A stretch of DNA of 64,000 nt from Haematococcus lacustris (Eukaryota > Chlorophyta > Chlorophyceae > Chlamydomonadales > Haematococcaceae). A model generated the notes under the pieces. That model worked only from the letters and a program-made list of their open reading frames with translations. It was not told the DNA's origin and made no database searches. Of this stretch, positions 33,279-48,098 are shown in pieces. The DNA lies in NCBI GenBank assembly GCA_030144725.1, contig JASKMD010000005.1:3633404-3697403 (forward strand). The letters are read 5' to 3'. Made by a program: the position numbers and the translations under genes. How positions within the stretch are numbered: position 1 is the stretch's first letter; each line of letters begins with the position of its first letter.

Positions 33279-36200
33279 TCACATCCACGCATGCATGCAT
33301 GCGTTGCAACAGTGCTCTCTTGTGTTGCGGTGGTGTACCCTGCTGTTGCTGTTTGGGGGCTCTGGGGCTGCCTGCCTGCCTGTTTGCGCGTTGGGCTGCT
33401 GTCCCTTTGCTGCTTCACAGGCTGTGGGCGCATGTGCTTGGGCGGGCTGGGCTGCCACCTCTTGTTCGCTTGCCTCTTGCGCATGGGCAAGTCCAGTTTC
33501 ATGTCTGTGCATGGCCTGGCTGCCTGCAATCTGGGGTGGGGCAGCTGGTTGGCAGGGTTGGCGGGCGGGTATGATGGTGCCTGCGGTATAGGCTAGGCAG
33601 TAGGGACTGCACTGCCTGCTGCCTGTGCGGCCTGTGTTGCCCAGCAGCTGCTGCCACAGGCGGAGCTCCACCAGGCCTGCTGTGCACCACGCTGAAAGAG
33701 GGCTGTGTGCCCGCCTTGCATCGCCGCACCGCACCTGGAAGATGAGGCCCCCCTGCTCATGCGCCTGACACGAGCCAAACAAGCAAACCAGGCAACCCTC
33801 ACATGCAAAGGCAACACAACCCAGGCAGACAGGCAGCATGTAGCGTGTGTTTGTGTACTCGCGAATAGCATCAGCTAGGCAAGCATCACATCCACGCATG
33901 CATGCATGCGTTGCAACAGTGCTCTCTTGTGTTGCGGTGGTGTACCCTGCTGTTGCTGTTTGGGGGCTCTGGGGCTGCCTGCCTGCCTGTTTGCGCGTTG
34001 GGCTGCTGTCCCTTTGCTGCTTCACAGGCTGTGGGCGCATGTGCTTGGGCGGGCTGGGCTGCCACCTCTTGTTCGCGTGCCTCTTGCGCATGGGCAAGTC
34101 CAGTTTCATGTCTGTGCATGGCCTGGCTTGCCTGCCTGCTATCTGGGGTGGGGCAGCTGGTTGGCAGGGTTGGCGGGCGGGTATGATGGTGCCTGCGGTA
34201 TAGGCTAGGCAGTAGGGACTGCACTGCCTGCTGCCTGTGCGGCCTGTGTTGCCCAGCAGCTGCTGCCACAGGCGGAGCTCCACCAGGCCTGCTGTGCACC
34301 ACGCTGAAAGAGGCCTGTGTGCCCGCCTTGCATCGCCGCACCGCACCTGGAAGATGAGGCCCCCCTGCTCATGCGCCTGACACGAGCCAAACAAGCAAAC
34401 CAGGCAACCCTCACATGCAAAGGCAACATAACCCAGGCAGACAGGCAGCATGTAGCGTGTGTGTGTGTACTCGCGAATAGCATCAGCTAGGCAAGCATCA
34501 CATCCACGCATGCATGCATGCGTTGCAACAGTGCTCTCTTGGGTTGCGGTGGTGTACTCTGCTGTTGCTGTTTGGGGGCTCTGGGGCTGCCTGCCTGCCT
34601 GTTTGCGCGTTGGGCTGCTGTCCCTTTGCTGCTTCACAGGCTGTGGGCGCATGTGCTTGGGCGGGCTGGGCTGCCACCTCTTGTTCGCTTGCCTCTTGCG
34701 CATGGGCAAGTCCAGTTTCATGTCTGTGCATGGCCTGGCTGCCTGCAATCTGGGGTGGGGCAGCTGGTTGGCAGGGTTGGCGGGCAGGTATGATGGTGCC
34801 TGCGGTATAGGCTAGGCAGTAGGGACTGCACTGCCTGCTGCCTGTGCGGCCTGTGTTGCCCAGCAGCTGCTGCCACAGGCGGAGCTCCACCAGGCCTGCT
34901 GTGCACCACGCTGAAAGAGGCCTGTGTGCCCGCCTTGCATCGCCGCACCGCACCTGGAAGATGAGGCCCCCCTGCTCATGCGCCTGACACGAGCCAAACA
35001 AGCAAACCAGGCAACCCTCACATGCAAAGGCAACACAACCCAGGCAGACAGGCAGCATGTAGCGTGTGTTTGTGTACTCGCGAATAGCATCAGCTAGGCA
35101 AGCATCACATCCACGCATGCATGCATGCGTTGCAACAGTGCTCTCTTGTGTTGCGGTGGTGTACCCTGCTGTTGCTGTTTGGGGGCTCTGGGGCTGCCTG
35201 CCTGCCTGTTTGCGCGTTGGGCTGCTGTCCCTTTGCTGCTTCACAGGCTGTGGGCGCATGTGCTTGGGCGGGCTGGGCTGCCACCTCTTGTTCGCTTGCC
35301 TCTTGCGCATGGGCAAGTCCAGTTTCATGTCTGTGCATGGCCTGGCTGCCTGCAATCTGGGGTGGGGCAGCTGGTTGGCAGGGTTGGCGGGCGGGTATGA
35401 TGGTGCCTGCGGTATAGGCTAGGCAGTAGGGACTGCACTGCCTGCTGCCTGTGCGGCCTGTGTTGCCCAGCAGCTGCTGCCACAGGCGGAGCTCCACCAG
35501 GCCTGCTGTGCACCACGCTGAAAGAGGGCTGTGTGCCTGCCTTGCATCGCCGCACCGCACCTGGAAGATGAGGCCCCCCTGCTCATGCGCCTGACACGAG
35601 CCAAACAAGCAAACCAGGCAACCCTCACATGCAAAGGCAACATAACCCAGGCAGACAGGCAGCATGTAGCGTGTGTGTGTGTACTCGCGAATAGCATCAG
35701 CTAGGCAAGCATCACATCCACGCATGCATGCATGCGTTGCAACAGTGCTCTCTTGGGTTGCGGTGGTGTACTCTGCTGTTGCTGTTTGGGGGCTCTGGGG
35801 CTGCCTGCCTGCCTGTTTGCGCGTTGGGCTGCTGTCCCTTTGCTGCTTCACAGGCTGTGGGCGCATGTGCTTGGGCGGGCTGGGCTGCCACCTCTTGTTC
35901 GCGTGCCTCTTGCGCATGGGCAAGTCCAGTTTCATGTCTGTGCATGGCCTGGCTTGCCTGCCTGCTATCTGGGGTGGGGCAGCTGGTTGGCAGGGTTGGC
36001 GGGCGGGTATGATGGTGCCTGCGGTATAGGCTAGGCAGTAGGGACTGCACTGCCTGCTGCCTGTGCGGCCTGTGTTGCCCAGCAGCTGCTGCCACAGGCG
36101 GAGCTCCACCAGGCCTGCTGTGCACCACGCTGAAAGAGGCCTGTGTGCCCGCCTTGCATCGCCGCACCGCACCTGGAAGATGAGGCCCCCCTGCTCATGC

Positions 36201-38757
36201 GCCTGACACGAGCCAAACAAGCAAACCAGGCAACCCTCACATGCAAAGGCAACATAACCCAGGCAGACAGGCAGCATGTAGCGTGTGTGTGTGTACTCGC
36301 GAATAGCATCAGCTAGGCAAGCATCACATCCACGCATGCATGCATGCGTTGCAACAGTGCTCTCTTGGGTTGCGGTGGTGTACTCTGCTGTTGCTGTTTG
36401 GGGGCTCTGGGGCTGCCTGCCTGCCTGTTTGCGCGTTGGGCTGCTGTCCCTTTGCTGCTTCACAGGCTGTGGGCGCATGTGCTTGGGCGGGCTGGGCTGC
36501 CACCTCTTGTTCGCTTGCCTCTTGCGCATGGGCAAGTCCAGTTTCATGTCTGTGCATGGCCTGGCTGCCTGCAATCTGGGGTGGGGCAGCTGGTTGGCAG
36601 GGTTGGCGGGCAGGTATGATGGTGCCTGCGGTATAGGCTAGGCAGTAGGGACTGCACTGCCTGCTGCCTGTGCGGCCTGTGTTGCCCAGCAGCTGCTGCC
36701 ACAGGCGGAGCTCCACCAGGCCTGCTGTGCACCACGCTGAAAGAGGCCTGTGTGCCCGCCTTGCATCGCCGCACCGCACCTGGAAGATGAGGCCCCCCTG
36801 CTCATGCGCCTGACACGAGCCAAACAAGCAAACCAGGCAACCCTCACATGCAAAGGCAACACAACCCAGGCAGACAGGCAGCATGTAGCGTGTGTTTGTG
36901 TACTCGCGAATAGCATCAGCTAGGCAAGCATCACATCCACGCATGCATGCATGCGTTGCAACAGTGCTCTCTTGTGTTGCGGTGGTGTACCCTGCTGTTG
37001 CTGTTTGGGGGCTCTGGGGCTGCCTGCCTGCCTGTTTGCGCGTTGGGCTGCTGTCCCTTTGCTGCTTCACAGGCTGTGGGCGCATGTGCTTGGGCGGGCT
37101 GGGCTGCCACCTCTTGTTCGCTTGCCTCTTGCGCATGGGCAAGTCCAGTTTCATGTCTGTGCATGGCCTGGCTGCCTGCAATCTGGGGTGGGGCAGCTGG
37201 TTGGCAGGGTTGGCGGGCGGGTATGATGGTGCCTGCGGTATAGGCTAGGCAGTAGGGACTGCACTGCCTGCTGCCTGTGCGGCCTGTGTTGCCCAGCAGC
37301 TGCTGCCACAGGCGGAGCTCCACCAGGCCTGCTGTGCACCACGCTGAAAGAGGGCTGTGTGCCTGCCTTGCATCGCCGCACCGCACCTGGAAGATGAGGC
37401 CCCCCTGCTCATGCGCCTGACACGAGCCAAACAAGCAAACCAGGCAACCCTCACATGCAAAGGCAACATAACCCAGGCAGACAGGCAGCATGTAGCGTGT
37501 GTGTGTGTACTCGCGAATAGCATCAGCTAGGCAAGCATCACATCCACGCATGCATGCATGCGTTGCAACAGTGCTCTCTTGGGTTGCGGTGGTGTACTCT
37601 GCTGTTGCTGTTTGGGGGCTCTGGGGCTGCCTGCCTGCCTGTTTGCGCGTTGGGCTGCTGTCCCTTTGCTGCTTCACAGGCTGTGGGCGCATGTGCTTGG
37701 GCGGGCTGGGCTGCCACCTCTTGTTCGCGTGCCTCTTGCGCATGGGCAAGTCCAGTTTCATGTCTGTGCATGGCCTGGCTTGCCTGCCTGCTATCTGGGG
37801 TGGGGCAGCTGGTTGGCAGGGTTGGCGGGCGGGTATGATGGTGCCTGCGGTATAGGCTAGGCAGTAGGGACTGCACTGCCTGCTGCCTGTGCGGCCTGTG
37901 TTGCCCAGCAGCTGCTGCCACAGGCGGAGCTCCACCAGGCCTGCTGTGCACCACGCTGAAAGAGGCCTGTGTGCCCGCCTTGCATCGCCGCACCGCACCT
38001 GGAAGATGAGGCCCCCCTGCTCATGCGCCTGACACGAGCCAAACAAGCAAACCAGGCAACCCTCACATGCAAAGGCAACATAACCCAGGCAGACAGGCAG
38101 CATGTAGCGTGTGTGTGTGTACTCGCGAATAGCATCAGCTAGGCAAGCATCACATCCACGCATGCATGCATGCGTTGCAACAGTGCTCTCTTGTGTTGCG
38201 GTGGTGTACCCTGCTGTTGCTGTTTGGGGGCTCTGGGGCTGCCTGCCTGCCTGTTTGCGCGTTGGGCTGCTGTCCCTTTGCTGCTTCACAGGCTGTGGGC
38301 GCATGTGCTTGGGCGGGCTGGGCTGCCACCTCTTGTTCGCTTGCCTCTTGCGCATGGGCAAGTCCAGTTTCATGTCTGTGCATGGCCTGGCTGCCTGCAA
38401 TCTGGGGTGGGGCAGCTGGTTGGCAGGGTTGGCGGGCGGGTATGATGGTGCCTGCGGTATAGGCTAGGCAGTAGGGACTGCACTGCCTGCTGCCTGTGCG
38501 GCCTGTGTTGCCCAGCAGCTGCTGCCACAGGCGGAGCTCCACCAGGCCTGCTGTGCACCACGCTGAAAGAGGGCTGTGTGCCCGCCTTGCATCGCCGCAC
38601 CGCACCTGGAAGATGAGGCCCCCCTGCTCATGCGCCTGACACGAGCCAAACAAGCAAACCAGGCAACCCTCACATGCAAAGGCAACACAACCCAGGCAGA
38701 CAGGCAGCATGTAGCGTGTGTTTGTGTACTCGCGAATAGCATCAGCTAGGCAAGCAT
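33279..38757 (-). repeat. Higher-order repeat of 1,826 bp (three monomers)
   Basis: The variant pattern 607+607+612 bp repeats exactly: identical landmarks occur at 33,279, 35,105 and 36,931. The 612-bp unit carries the extra ttgcctgcctgc step and the g in ttcgcgtgcc. A shorter echo of the pattern continues to about 39.4 kb. Confidence 0.85.
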
Positions 38758-40571
38758 CACATCCACGCATGCATGCATGCGTTGCAACAGTGCTCTCTTG
38801 TGTTGCGGTGGTGTACCCTGCTGTTGCTGTTTGGGGGCTCTGGGGCTGCCTGCCTGCCTGTTTGCGCGTTGGGCTGCTGTCCCTTTGCTGCTTCACAGGC
38901 TGTGGGCGCATGTGCTTGGGCGGGCTGGGCTGCCACCTCTTGTTCGCGTGCCTCTTGCGCATGGGCAAGTCCAGTTTCATGTCTGTGCATGGCCTGGCTT
39001 GCCTGCCTGCTATCTGGGGTGGGGCAGCTGGTTGGCAGGGTTGGCGGGCGGGTATGATGGTGCCTGCGGTATAGGCTAGGCAGTAGGGACTGCACTGCCT
39101 GCTGCCTGTGCGGCCTGTGTTGCCCAGCAGCTGCTGCCACAGGCGGAGCTCCACCAGGCCTGCTGTGCACCACGCTGAAAGAGGCCTGTGTGCCCGCCTT
39201 GCATCGCCGCACCGCACCTGGAAGATGAGGCCCCCCTGCTCATGCGCCTGACACGAGCCAAACAAGCAAACCAGGCAACCCTCACATGCAAAGGCAACAT
39301 AACCCAGGCAGACAGGCAGCATGTAGCGTGTGTGTGTGTACTCGCGAATAGCATCAGCTAGGCAAGCATCACATCCACGCATGCATGCATGCGTTGCAAC
39401 AGTGCTCTCTTGGGTTGCGGTGGTGTACTCTGCTGTTGCTGTTTGGGGGCTCTGGGGCTGCCTGCCTGCCTGTTTGCGCGTTGGGCTGCTGTCCCTTTGC
39501 TGCTTCACAGGCTGTGGGCGCATGTGCTTGGGCGGGCTGGGCTGCCACCTCTTGTTCGCTTGCCTCTTGCGCATGGGCAAGTCCAGTTTCATGTCTGTGC
39601 ATGGCCTGGCTGCCTGCAATCTGGGGTGGGGCAGCTGGTTGGCAGGGTTGGCGGGCAGGTATGATGGTGCCTGCGGTATAGGCTAGGCAGTAGGGACTGC
39701 ACTGCCTGCTGCCTGTGCGGCCTGTGTTGCCCAGCAGCTGCTGCCACAGGCGGAGCTCCACCAGGCCTGCTGTGCACCACGCTGAAAGAGGCCTGTGTGC
39801 CCGCCTTGCATCGCCGCACCGCACCTGGAAGATGAGGCCCCCCTGCTCATGCGCCTGACACGAGCCAAACAAGCAAACCAGGCAACCCTCACATGCAAAG
39901 GCAACACAACCCAGGCAGACAGGCAGCATGTAGCGTGTGTTTGTGTACTCGCGAATAGCATCAGCTAGGCAAGCATCACATCCACGCATGCATGCATGCG
40001 TTGCAACAGTGCTCTCTTGTGTTGCGGTGGTGTACCCTGCTGTTGCTGTTTGGGGGCTCTGGGGCTGCCTGCCTGCCTGTTTGCGCGTTGGGCTGCTGTC
40101 CCTTTGCTGCTTCACAGGCTGTGGGCGCATGTGCTTGGGCGGGCTGGGCTGCCACCTCTTGTTCGCTTGCCTCTTGCGCATGGGCAAGTCCAGTTTCATG
40201 TCTGTGCATGGCCTGGCTGCCTGCAATCTGGGGTGGGGCAGCTGGTTGGCAGGGTTGGCGGGCGGGTATGATGGTGCCTGCGGTATAGGCTAGGCAGTAG
40301 GGACTGCACTGCCTGCTGCCTGTGCGGCCTGTGTTGCCCAGCAGCTGCTGCCACAGGCGGAGCTCCACCAGGCCTGCTGTGCACCACGCTGAAAGAGGGC
40401 TGTGTGCCTGCCTTGCATCGCCGCACCGCACCTGGAAGATGAGGCCCCCCTGCTCATGCGCCTGACACGAGCCAAACAAGCAAACCAGGCAACCCTCACA
40501 TGCAAAGGCAACACAACCCAGGCAGACAGGCAGCATGTAGCGTGTGTTTGTGTACTCACGAATAGCATCAG

Positions 40572-43500
40572 CTAGGCAAGCATCACATCCACGCATGCAT
40601 GCATGCATGCGTTGCAACAGTGCTCTCTTGGGTTGCGGTGGTGTACTCTGCTGTTGCTGTTTGGGGGCTCTGGGGCTGCCTGCCTGCCTGTTTGCGCGTT
40701 GGGCTGCTGTCCCTTTGCTGCTTCACAGGCTGTGGGCGCATGTTCTTGGGCGGGCTGGGCTGCCACCTCTTGTTCGCTTGCCTCTTGCGCATGGGCAAGT
40801 CCAGTTTCATGTCTGTGCATGGCCTGGCTGCCTGCAATCTGGGGTGGGGCAGCTGGTTGGAAGGGTTGGCGGGCGGGTATGATGGTGCCTGCGGTATAGG
40901 CTAGGCAGTAGGGACTGCACTGCCTGCTGCCTGTGCGGCCTGTGTTGCCCAGCAGCTGCTGCCACAGGCGGAGCTCCACCAGGCCTGCTGTGCACCACGC
41001 TGAAAGAGGGCTGTGTGCCCGCCTTGCATCGCCGCACCGCACCTGGAAGATGAGGTCCCCCTGCACATGCGCCTGACACGAGCCAAACAAGCAAACCAGG
41101 CAACCCTCACATGCAAAGGCAACACAACCCAGGCAGACAGGCAGCATGTAGCGTGTGTGTGTGTACTCGCGAATAGCATCAGCTAGGCAAGCATCACATC
41201 CACGCATGCATGCATGAGTTGCAACAGTGCTCTCTTGGGTTGCGGTGGTGTACTCTGCTGTTGCTGTTTGGGGGCTCTGGGGCTGCCTGCCTGCCTGTTT
41301 GCGCGTTGGGCTGCTGTCCCTTTGCTGCTTCACAGGCTGTGGGTGCATGTGCTTGGGCGGGCTGGGCTGCCACCTCTTGTTCGCTTGCCTCTTGCGCATG
41401 GGCAAGTCCAGTTTCATGTCTGTGCATGGCCTGGCTGCCTGCAATCTGGGGTGGGGCAGCTGGTTGGCATGGTTGGCGGGCGGGTATGATGGTGCCTGCG
41501 GTATAGGCTAGGCAGTAGGGACTGCACTGCCTGCTGCCTGTGCGGCCTGTGTTGCCCAGCAGCTGCTGCCACAGGCGGAGCTCCACCAGGCCTGCTGTGC
41601 ACCACGCTGAAAGAGGGCTGTGTGCCCGCCTTGCATCGCCGCACCGCACCTGGAAGATGAGGCCCCCCTGCTCATGCGCCTGACACGAGCCAAACAAGCA
41701 AACCAGGCAACCCTCACATGCAAAGGCAACACAACCCAGGCAGACAGGCAGCATGTAGCGTGTGTGTGTGTACTCGCGAATAGCATCAGCTAGGCAAGCA
41801 TCACATCCACGCATGCATGCATGCGTTGCAACAGTGCTCTCTTGTGTTGCGGTGGTGTACCCTGCTGTTGCTGTTTGGGGGCTCTGGGGCTGCCTGCCTG
41901 CCTGTTTGCGCGTTGGGCTGCTGTCCCTTTGCTGCTTCACAGGCTGTGGGCGCATGTGCTTGGGCGGGCTGGGCTGCCACCTCTTGTTCGCTTGCCTCTT
42001 GCGCATGGGCAAGTCCAGTTTCATGTCTGTGCATGGCCTGGCTGCCTGCAATCTGGGGTGGGGCAGCTGGTTGGCAGGGTTGGCGGGCGGGTATGATGGT
42101 GCCTGCGGTATAGGCTAGGCAGTAGGGACTGCACTGCCTGCTGCCTGTGCGGCCTGTGTTGCCCAGCAGCTGCTGCCACAGGCGGAGCTCCACCAGGCCT
42201 GCTGTGCACCACGCTGAAAGAGGGCTGTGTGCCCGCCTTGCATCGCCGCACCGCACCTGGAAGATGAGGCCCCCCTGCTCATGCGCCTGACACGAGCCAA
42301 ACAAGCAAACCAGGCAACCCTCACATGCAAAGGCAACACAACCCAGGCAGACAGGCAGCATGTAGCGTGTGTTTGTGTACTCGCGAATAGCATCAGCTAG
42401 GCAAGCATCACATCCACGCATGCATGCATGCGTTGCAACAGTGCTCTCTTGTGTTGCGGTGGTGTACCCTGCTGTTGCTGTTTGGGGGCTCTGGGGCTGC
42501 CTGCCTGCCTGTTTGCGCGTTGGGCTGCTGTCCCTTTGCTGCTTCACAGGCTGTGGGCGCATGTGCTTGGGCGGGCTGGGCTGCCACCTCTTGTTCGCGT
42601 GCCTCTTGCGCATGGGCAAGTCCAGTTTCATGTCTGTGCATGGCCTGGCTGCCTGCAATCTGGGGTGGGGCAGCTGGTTGGCAGGGTTGGCGGGCGGGTA
42701 TGATGGTGCCTGCGGTATAGGCTAGGCAGTAGGGACTGCACTGCCTGCTGCCTGTGCGGCCTGTGTTGCCCAGCAGCTGCTGCCACAGGCGGAGCTCCAC
42801 CAGGCCTGCTGTGCACCACGCTGAAAGAGGGCTGTGTGCCTGCCTTGCATCGCCGCACCGCACCTGGAAGATGAGGCCCCCCTGCTCATGCGCCTGACAC
42901 GAGCCAAACAAGCAAACCAGGCAACCCTCACATGCAAAGGCAACACAACCCAGGCAGACAGGCAGCATGTAGCGTGTGTTTGTGTACTCACGAATAGCAT
43001 CAGCTAGGCAAGCATCACATCCACGCATGCATGCATGCATGCGTTGCAACAGTGCTCTCTTGGGTTGCGGTGGTGTACTCTGCTGTTGCTGTTTGGGGGC
43101 TCTGGGGCTGCCTGCCTGCCTGTTTGCGCGTTGGGCTGCTGTCCCTTTGCTGCTTCACAGGCTGTGGGCGCATGTTCTTGGGCGGGCTGGGCTGCCACCT
43201 CTTGTTCGCTTGCCTCTTGCGCATGGGCAAGTCCAGTTTCATGTCTGTGCATGGCCTGGCTGCCTGCAATCTGGGGTGGGGCAGCTGGTTGGAAGGGTTG
43301 GCGGGCGGGTATGATGGTGCCTGCGGTATAGGCTAGGCAGTAGGGACTGCACTGCCTGCTGCCTGTGCGGCCTGTGTTGCCCAGCAGCTGCTGCCACAGG
43401 CGGAGCTCCACCAGGCCTGCTGTGCACCACGCTGAAAGAGGGCTGTGTGCCCGCCTTGCATCGCCGCACCGCACCTGGAAGATGAGGTCCCCCTGCACAT

Positions 43501-45447
43501 GCGCCTGACACGAGCCAAACAAGCAAACCAGGCAACCCTCACATGCAAAGGCAACACAACCCAGGCAGACAGGCAGCATGTAGCGTGTGTGTGTGTACTC
43601 GCGAATAGCATCAGCTAGGCAAGCATCACATCCACGCATGCATGCATGAGTTGCAACAGTGCTCTCTTGGGTTGCGGTGGTGTACTCTGCTGTTGCTGTT
43701 TGGGGGCTCTGGGGCTGCCTGCCTGCCTGTTTGCGCGTTGGGCTGCTGTCCCTTTGCTGCTTCACAGGCTGTGGGTGCATGTGCTTGGGCGGGCTGGGCT
43801 GCCACCTCTTGTTCGCTTGCCTCTTGCGCATGGGCAAGTCCAGTTTCATGTCTGTGCATGGCCTGGCTGCCTGCAATCTGGGGTGGGGCAGCTGGTTGGC
43901 ATGGTTGGCGGGCGGGTATGATGGTGCCTGCGGTATAGGCTAGGCAGTAGGGACTGCACTGCCTGCTGCCTGTGCGGCCTGTGTTGCCCAGCAGCTGCTG
44001 CCACAGGCGGAGCTCCACCAGGCCTGCTGTGCACCACGCTGAAAGAGGGCTGTGTGCCCGCCTTGCATCGCCGCACCGCACCTGGAAGATGAGGCCCCCC
44101 TGCTCATGCGCCTGACACGAGCCAAACAAGCAAACCAGGCAACCCTCACATGCAAAGGCAACACAACCCAGGCAGACAGGCAGCATGTAGCGTGTGTGTG
44201 TGTACTCGCGAATAGCATCAGCTAGGCAAGCATCACATCCACGCATGCATGCATGCGTTGCAACAGTGCTCTCTTGTGTTGCGGTGGTGTACCCTGCTGT
44301 TGCTGTTTGGGGGCTCTGGGGCTGCCTGCCTGCCTGTTTGCGCGTTGGGCTGCTGTCCCTTTGCTGCTTCACAGGCTGTGGGCGCATGTGCTTGGGCGGG
44401 CTGGGCTGCCACCTCTTGTTCGCTTGCCTCTTGCGCATGGGCAAGTCCAGTTTCATGTCTGTGCATGGCCTGGCTGCCTGCAATCTGGGGTGGGGCAGCT
44501 GGTTGGCAGGGTTGGCGGGCGGGTATGATGGTGCCTGCGGTATAGGCTAGGCAGTAGGGACTGCACTGCCTGCTGCCTGTGCGGCCTGTGTTGCCCAGCA
44601 GCTGCTGCCACAGGCGGAGCTCCACCAGGCCTGCTGTGCACCACGCTGAAAGAGGGCTGTGTGCCCGCCTTGCATCGCCGCACCGCACCTGGAAGATGAG
44701 GCCCCCCTGCACATGCGCCTGACACGAGCCAAACAAGCAAACCAGGCAACCCTCACATGCAAAGGCAACACAACCCAGGCAGACAGGCAGCATGTAGCGT
44801 GTGTGTGTGTACTCGCGAATAGCATCAGCTAGGCAAGCATCACATCCACGCATGCATGCATGAGTTGCAACAGTGCTCTCTTGGGTTGCGGTGGTGTACT
44901 CTGCTGTTGCTGTTTGGGGGCTCTGGGGCTGCCTGCCTGCCTGTTTGCGCGTTGGGCTGCTGTCCCTTTGCTGCTTCACAGGCTGTGGGTGCATGTGCTT
45001 GGGCGGGCTGGGCTGCCACCTCTTGTTCGCTTGCCTCTTGCGCATGGGCAAGTCCAGTTTCATGTCTGTGCATGGCCTGGCTGCCTGCAATCTGGGGTGG
45101 GGCAGCTGGTTGGCATGGTTGGCGGGCGGGTATGATGGTGCCTGCGGTATAGGCTAGGCAGTAGGGACTGCACTGCCTGCTGCCTGTGCGGCCTGTGTTG
45201 CCCAGCAGCTGCTGCCACAGGCGGAGCTCCACCAGGCCTGCTGTGCACCACGCTGAAAGAGGGCTGTGTGCCCGCCTTGCATCGCCGCACCGCACCTGGA
45301 AGATGAGGCCCCCCTGCTCATGCGCCTGACACGAGCCAAACAAGCAAACCAGGCAACCCTCACATGCAAAGGCAACACAACCCAGGCAGACAGGCAGCAT
45401 GTAGCGTGTGTGTGTGTACTCGCGAATAGCATCAGCTAGGCAAGCAT
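40572..45447 (-). repeat. Higher-order repeat of 2,432 bp (four monomers)
   Basis: Landmarks at 40,572 and 43,004, and again at 41,194 and 43,626, are 2,432 bp apart. They share private variants: a fourth CATG step, gaggtcccc in place of gaggcccccc, and catgagttgc in place of catgcgttgc. Partial copies follow at 44.84 and 46.67 kb. Confidence 0.85.
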
Positions 45448-48098
45448 CACATCCACGCATGCATGCATGCGTTGCAACAGTGCTCTCTTGTGTTGCGGTG
45501 GTGTACCCTGCTGTTGCTGTTTGGGGGCTCTGGGGCTGCCTGCCTGCCTGTTTGCGCGTTGGGCTGCTGTCCCTTTGCTGCTTCACAGGCTGTGGGCGCA
45601 TGTGCTTGGGCGGGCTGGGCTGCCACCTCTTGTTCGCTTGCCTCTTGCGCATGGGCAAGTCCAGTTTCATGTCTGTGCATGGCCTGGCTGCCTGCAATCT
45701 GGGGTGGGGCAGCTGGTTGGCAGGGTTGGCGGGCGGGTATGATGGTGCCTGCGGTATAGGCTAGGCAGTAGGGACTGCACTGCCTGCTGCCTGTGCGGCC
45801 TGTGTTGCCCAGCAGCTGCTGCCACAGGCGGAGCTCCACCAGGCCTGCTGTGCACCACGCTGAAAGAGGGCTGTGTGCCCGCCTTGCATCGCCGCACCGC
45901 ACCTGGAAGATGAGGCCCCCCTGCACATGCGCCTGACACGAGCCAAACAAGCAAACCAGGCAACCCTCACATGCAAAGGCAACACAACCCAGGCAGACAG
46001 GCAGCATGTAGCGTGTGTTTGTGTACTCGTGAATAGCATCAGCTAGGCAAGCATCACATCCACGCATGCATGCATGCGTTGCAACAGTGCTCTCTTGGGT
46101 TGCGGTGGTGTACTCTGCTGTTGCTGTTTGGGGGCTCTGGGGCTGCCTGCCTGCCTGCTTGCGCGTTGGGCTGCTGTCCCTTTGCTGCTTCACAGGCTGT
46201 GGGCGCATGTGCTTGGGCGGGCTGGGCTGCCACCTCTTGTTCGCGTGCCTCTTGCGCATGGGCAAGTCCAGTTTCATGTCTGTGCATGGCCTGGCTGCCT
46301 GCCTGCAATCTGGGGTGGGGCAGCTGGTTGGCAGGGTTGGCGGGCGGGTATGATGGTGCCTGCGGTATAGGCTAGGCAGTAGGGACTGCACTGCCTGCTG
46401 CCTGTGCGGCCTGTGTTGCCCAGCAGCTGCTGCCACAGGCGGAGCTCCACCAGGCCTGCTGTGCACCACGCTGAAAGAGGGCTGTGTGCCCGCCTTGCAT
46501 CGCCGCACCGCACCTGGAAGATGAGGTCCCCCTGCACATGCGCCTGACACGAGCCAAACAAGCAAACCAGGCAACCCTCACATGCAAAGGCAACACAACC
46601 CAGGCAGACAGGCAGCATGTAGCGTGTGTGTGTGTACTCGCGAATAGCATCAGCTAGGCAAGCATCACATCCACGCATGCATGCATGAGTTGCAACAGTG
46701 CTCTCTTGGGTTGCGGTGGTGTACTCTGCTGTTGCTGTTTGGGGGCTCTGGGGCTGCCTGCCTGCCTGTTTGCGCGTTGGGCTGCTGTCCCTTTGCTGCT
46801 TCACAGGCTGTGGGTGCATGTGCTTGGGCGGGCTGGGCTGCCACCTCTTGTTCGCTTGCCTCTTGCGCATGGGCAAGTCCAGTTTCATGTCTGTGCATGG
46901 CCTGGCTGCCTGCAATCTGGGGTGGGGCAGCTGGTTGGCATGGTTGGCGGGCGGGTATGATGGTGCCTGCGGTATAGGCTAGGCAGTAGGGACTGCACTG
47001 CCTGCTGCCTGTGCGGCCTGTGTTGCCCAGCAGCTGCTGCCACAGGCGGAGCTCCACCAGGCCTGCTGTGCACCACGCTGAAAGAGGGCTGTGTGCCCGC
47101 CTTGCATCGCCGCACCGCACCTGGAAGATGAGGCCCCCCTGCTCATGCGCCTGACACGAGCCAAACAAGCAAACCAGGCAACCCTCACATGCAAAGGCAA
47201 CACAACCCAGGCAGACAGGCAGCATGTAGCGTGTGTGTGTGTACTCGCGAATAGCATCAGCTAGGCAAGCATCACATCCACGCATGCATGCATGCGTTGC
47301 AACAGTGCTCTCTTGTGTTGCGGTGGTGTACCCTGCTGTTGCTGTTTGGGGGCTCTGGGGCTGCCTGCCTGCCTGTTTGCGCGTTGGGCTGCTGTCCCTT
47401 TGCTGCTTCACAGGCTGTGGGCGCATGTGCTTGGGCGGGCTGGGCTGCCACCTCTTGTTCGCTTGCCTCTTGCGCATGGGCAAGTCCAGTTTCATGTCTG
47501 TGCATGGCCTGGCTGCCTGCAATCTGGGGTGGGGCAGCTGGTTGGCAGGGTTGGCGGGCGGGTATGATGGTGCCTGCGGTATAGGCTAGGCAGTAGGGAC
47601 TGCACTGCCTGCTGCCTGTGCGGCCTGTGTTGCCCAGCAGCTGCTGCCACAGGCGGAGCTCCACCAGGCCTGCTGTGCACCACGCTGAAAGAGGCCTGTG
47701 TGCCCGCCTTGCATCGCCGCACCGCACCTGGAAGATGAGGCCCCCCTGCTCATGCGCCTGACACGAGCCAAACAAGCAAACCAGGCAACCCTCACATGCA
47801 AAGGCAACACAACCCAGGCAGACAGGCAGCATGTAGCGTGTGTTTGTGTACTTGCGAATAGCATCAGCTAGGCAAGCATCACATCCACGCATGCATGCAT
47901 GCGTTGCAACAGTGCTCTCTTGGGTTGCGGTGGTGTACCCTGCTGTTGCTGTTTGGGGGCTCTGGGGCTGCCTGCCTGCCTGTTTGCGCGTTGGGCTGCT
48001 GTCCCTTTGCTGCTTCACAGGCTGTGGGCGCATGTGCTTGGGCGGGCTGGGCTGCCACCTCTTGTTCGCTTGCCTCTTGCGCATGGGCAAGTCCAGTT

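Noticed and set aside
33279..34748. 489-aa and similar satellite ORFs as a repeated gene family
   Set aside because: The unit length is mostly not a multiple of three, so the encoded sequence changes frame each monomer. Several frames are equally open and no domain is visible.
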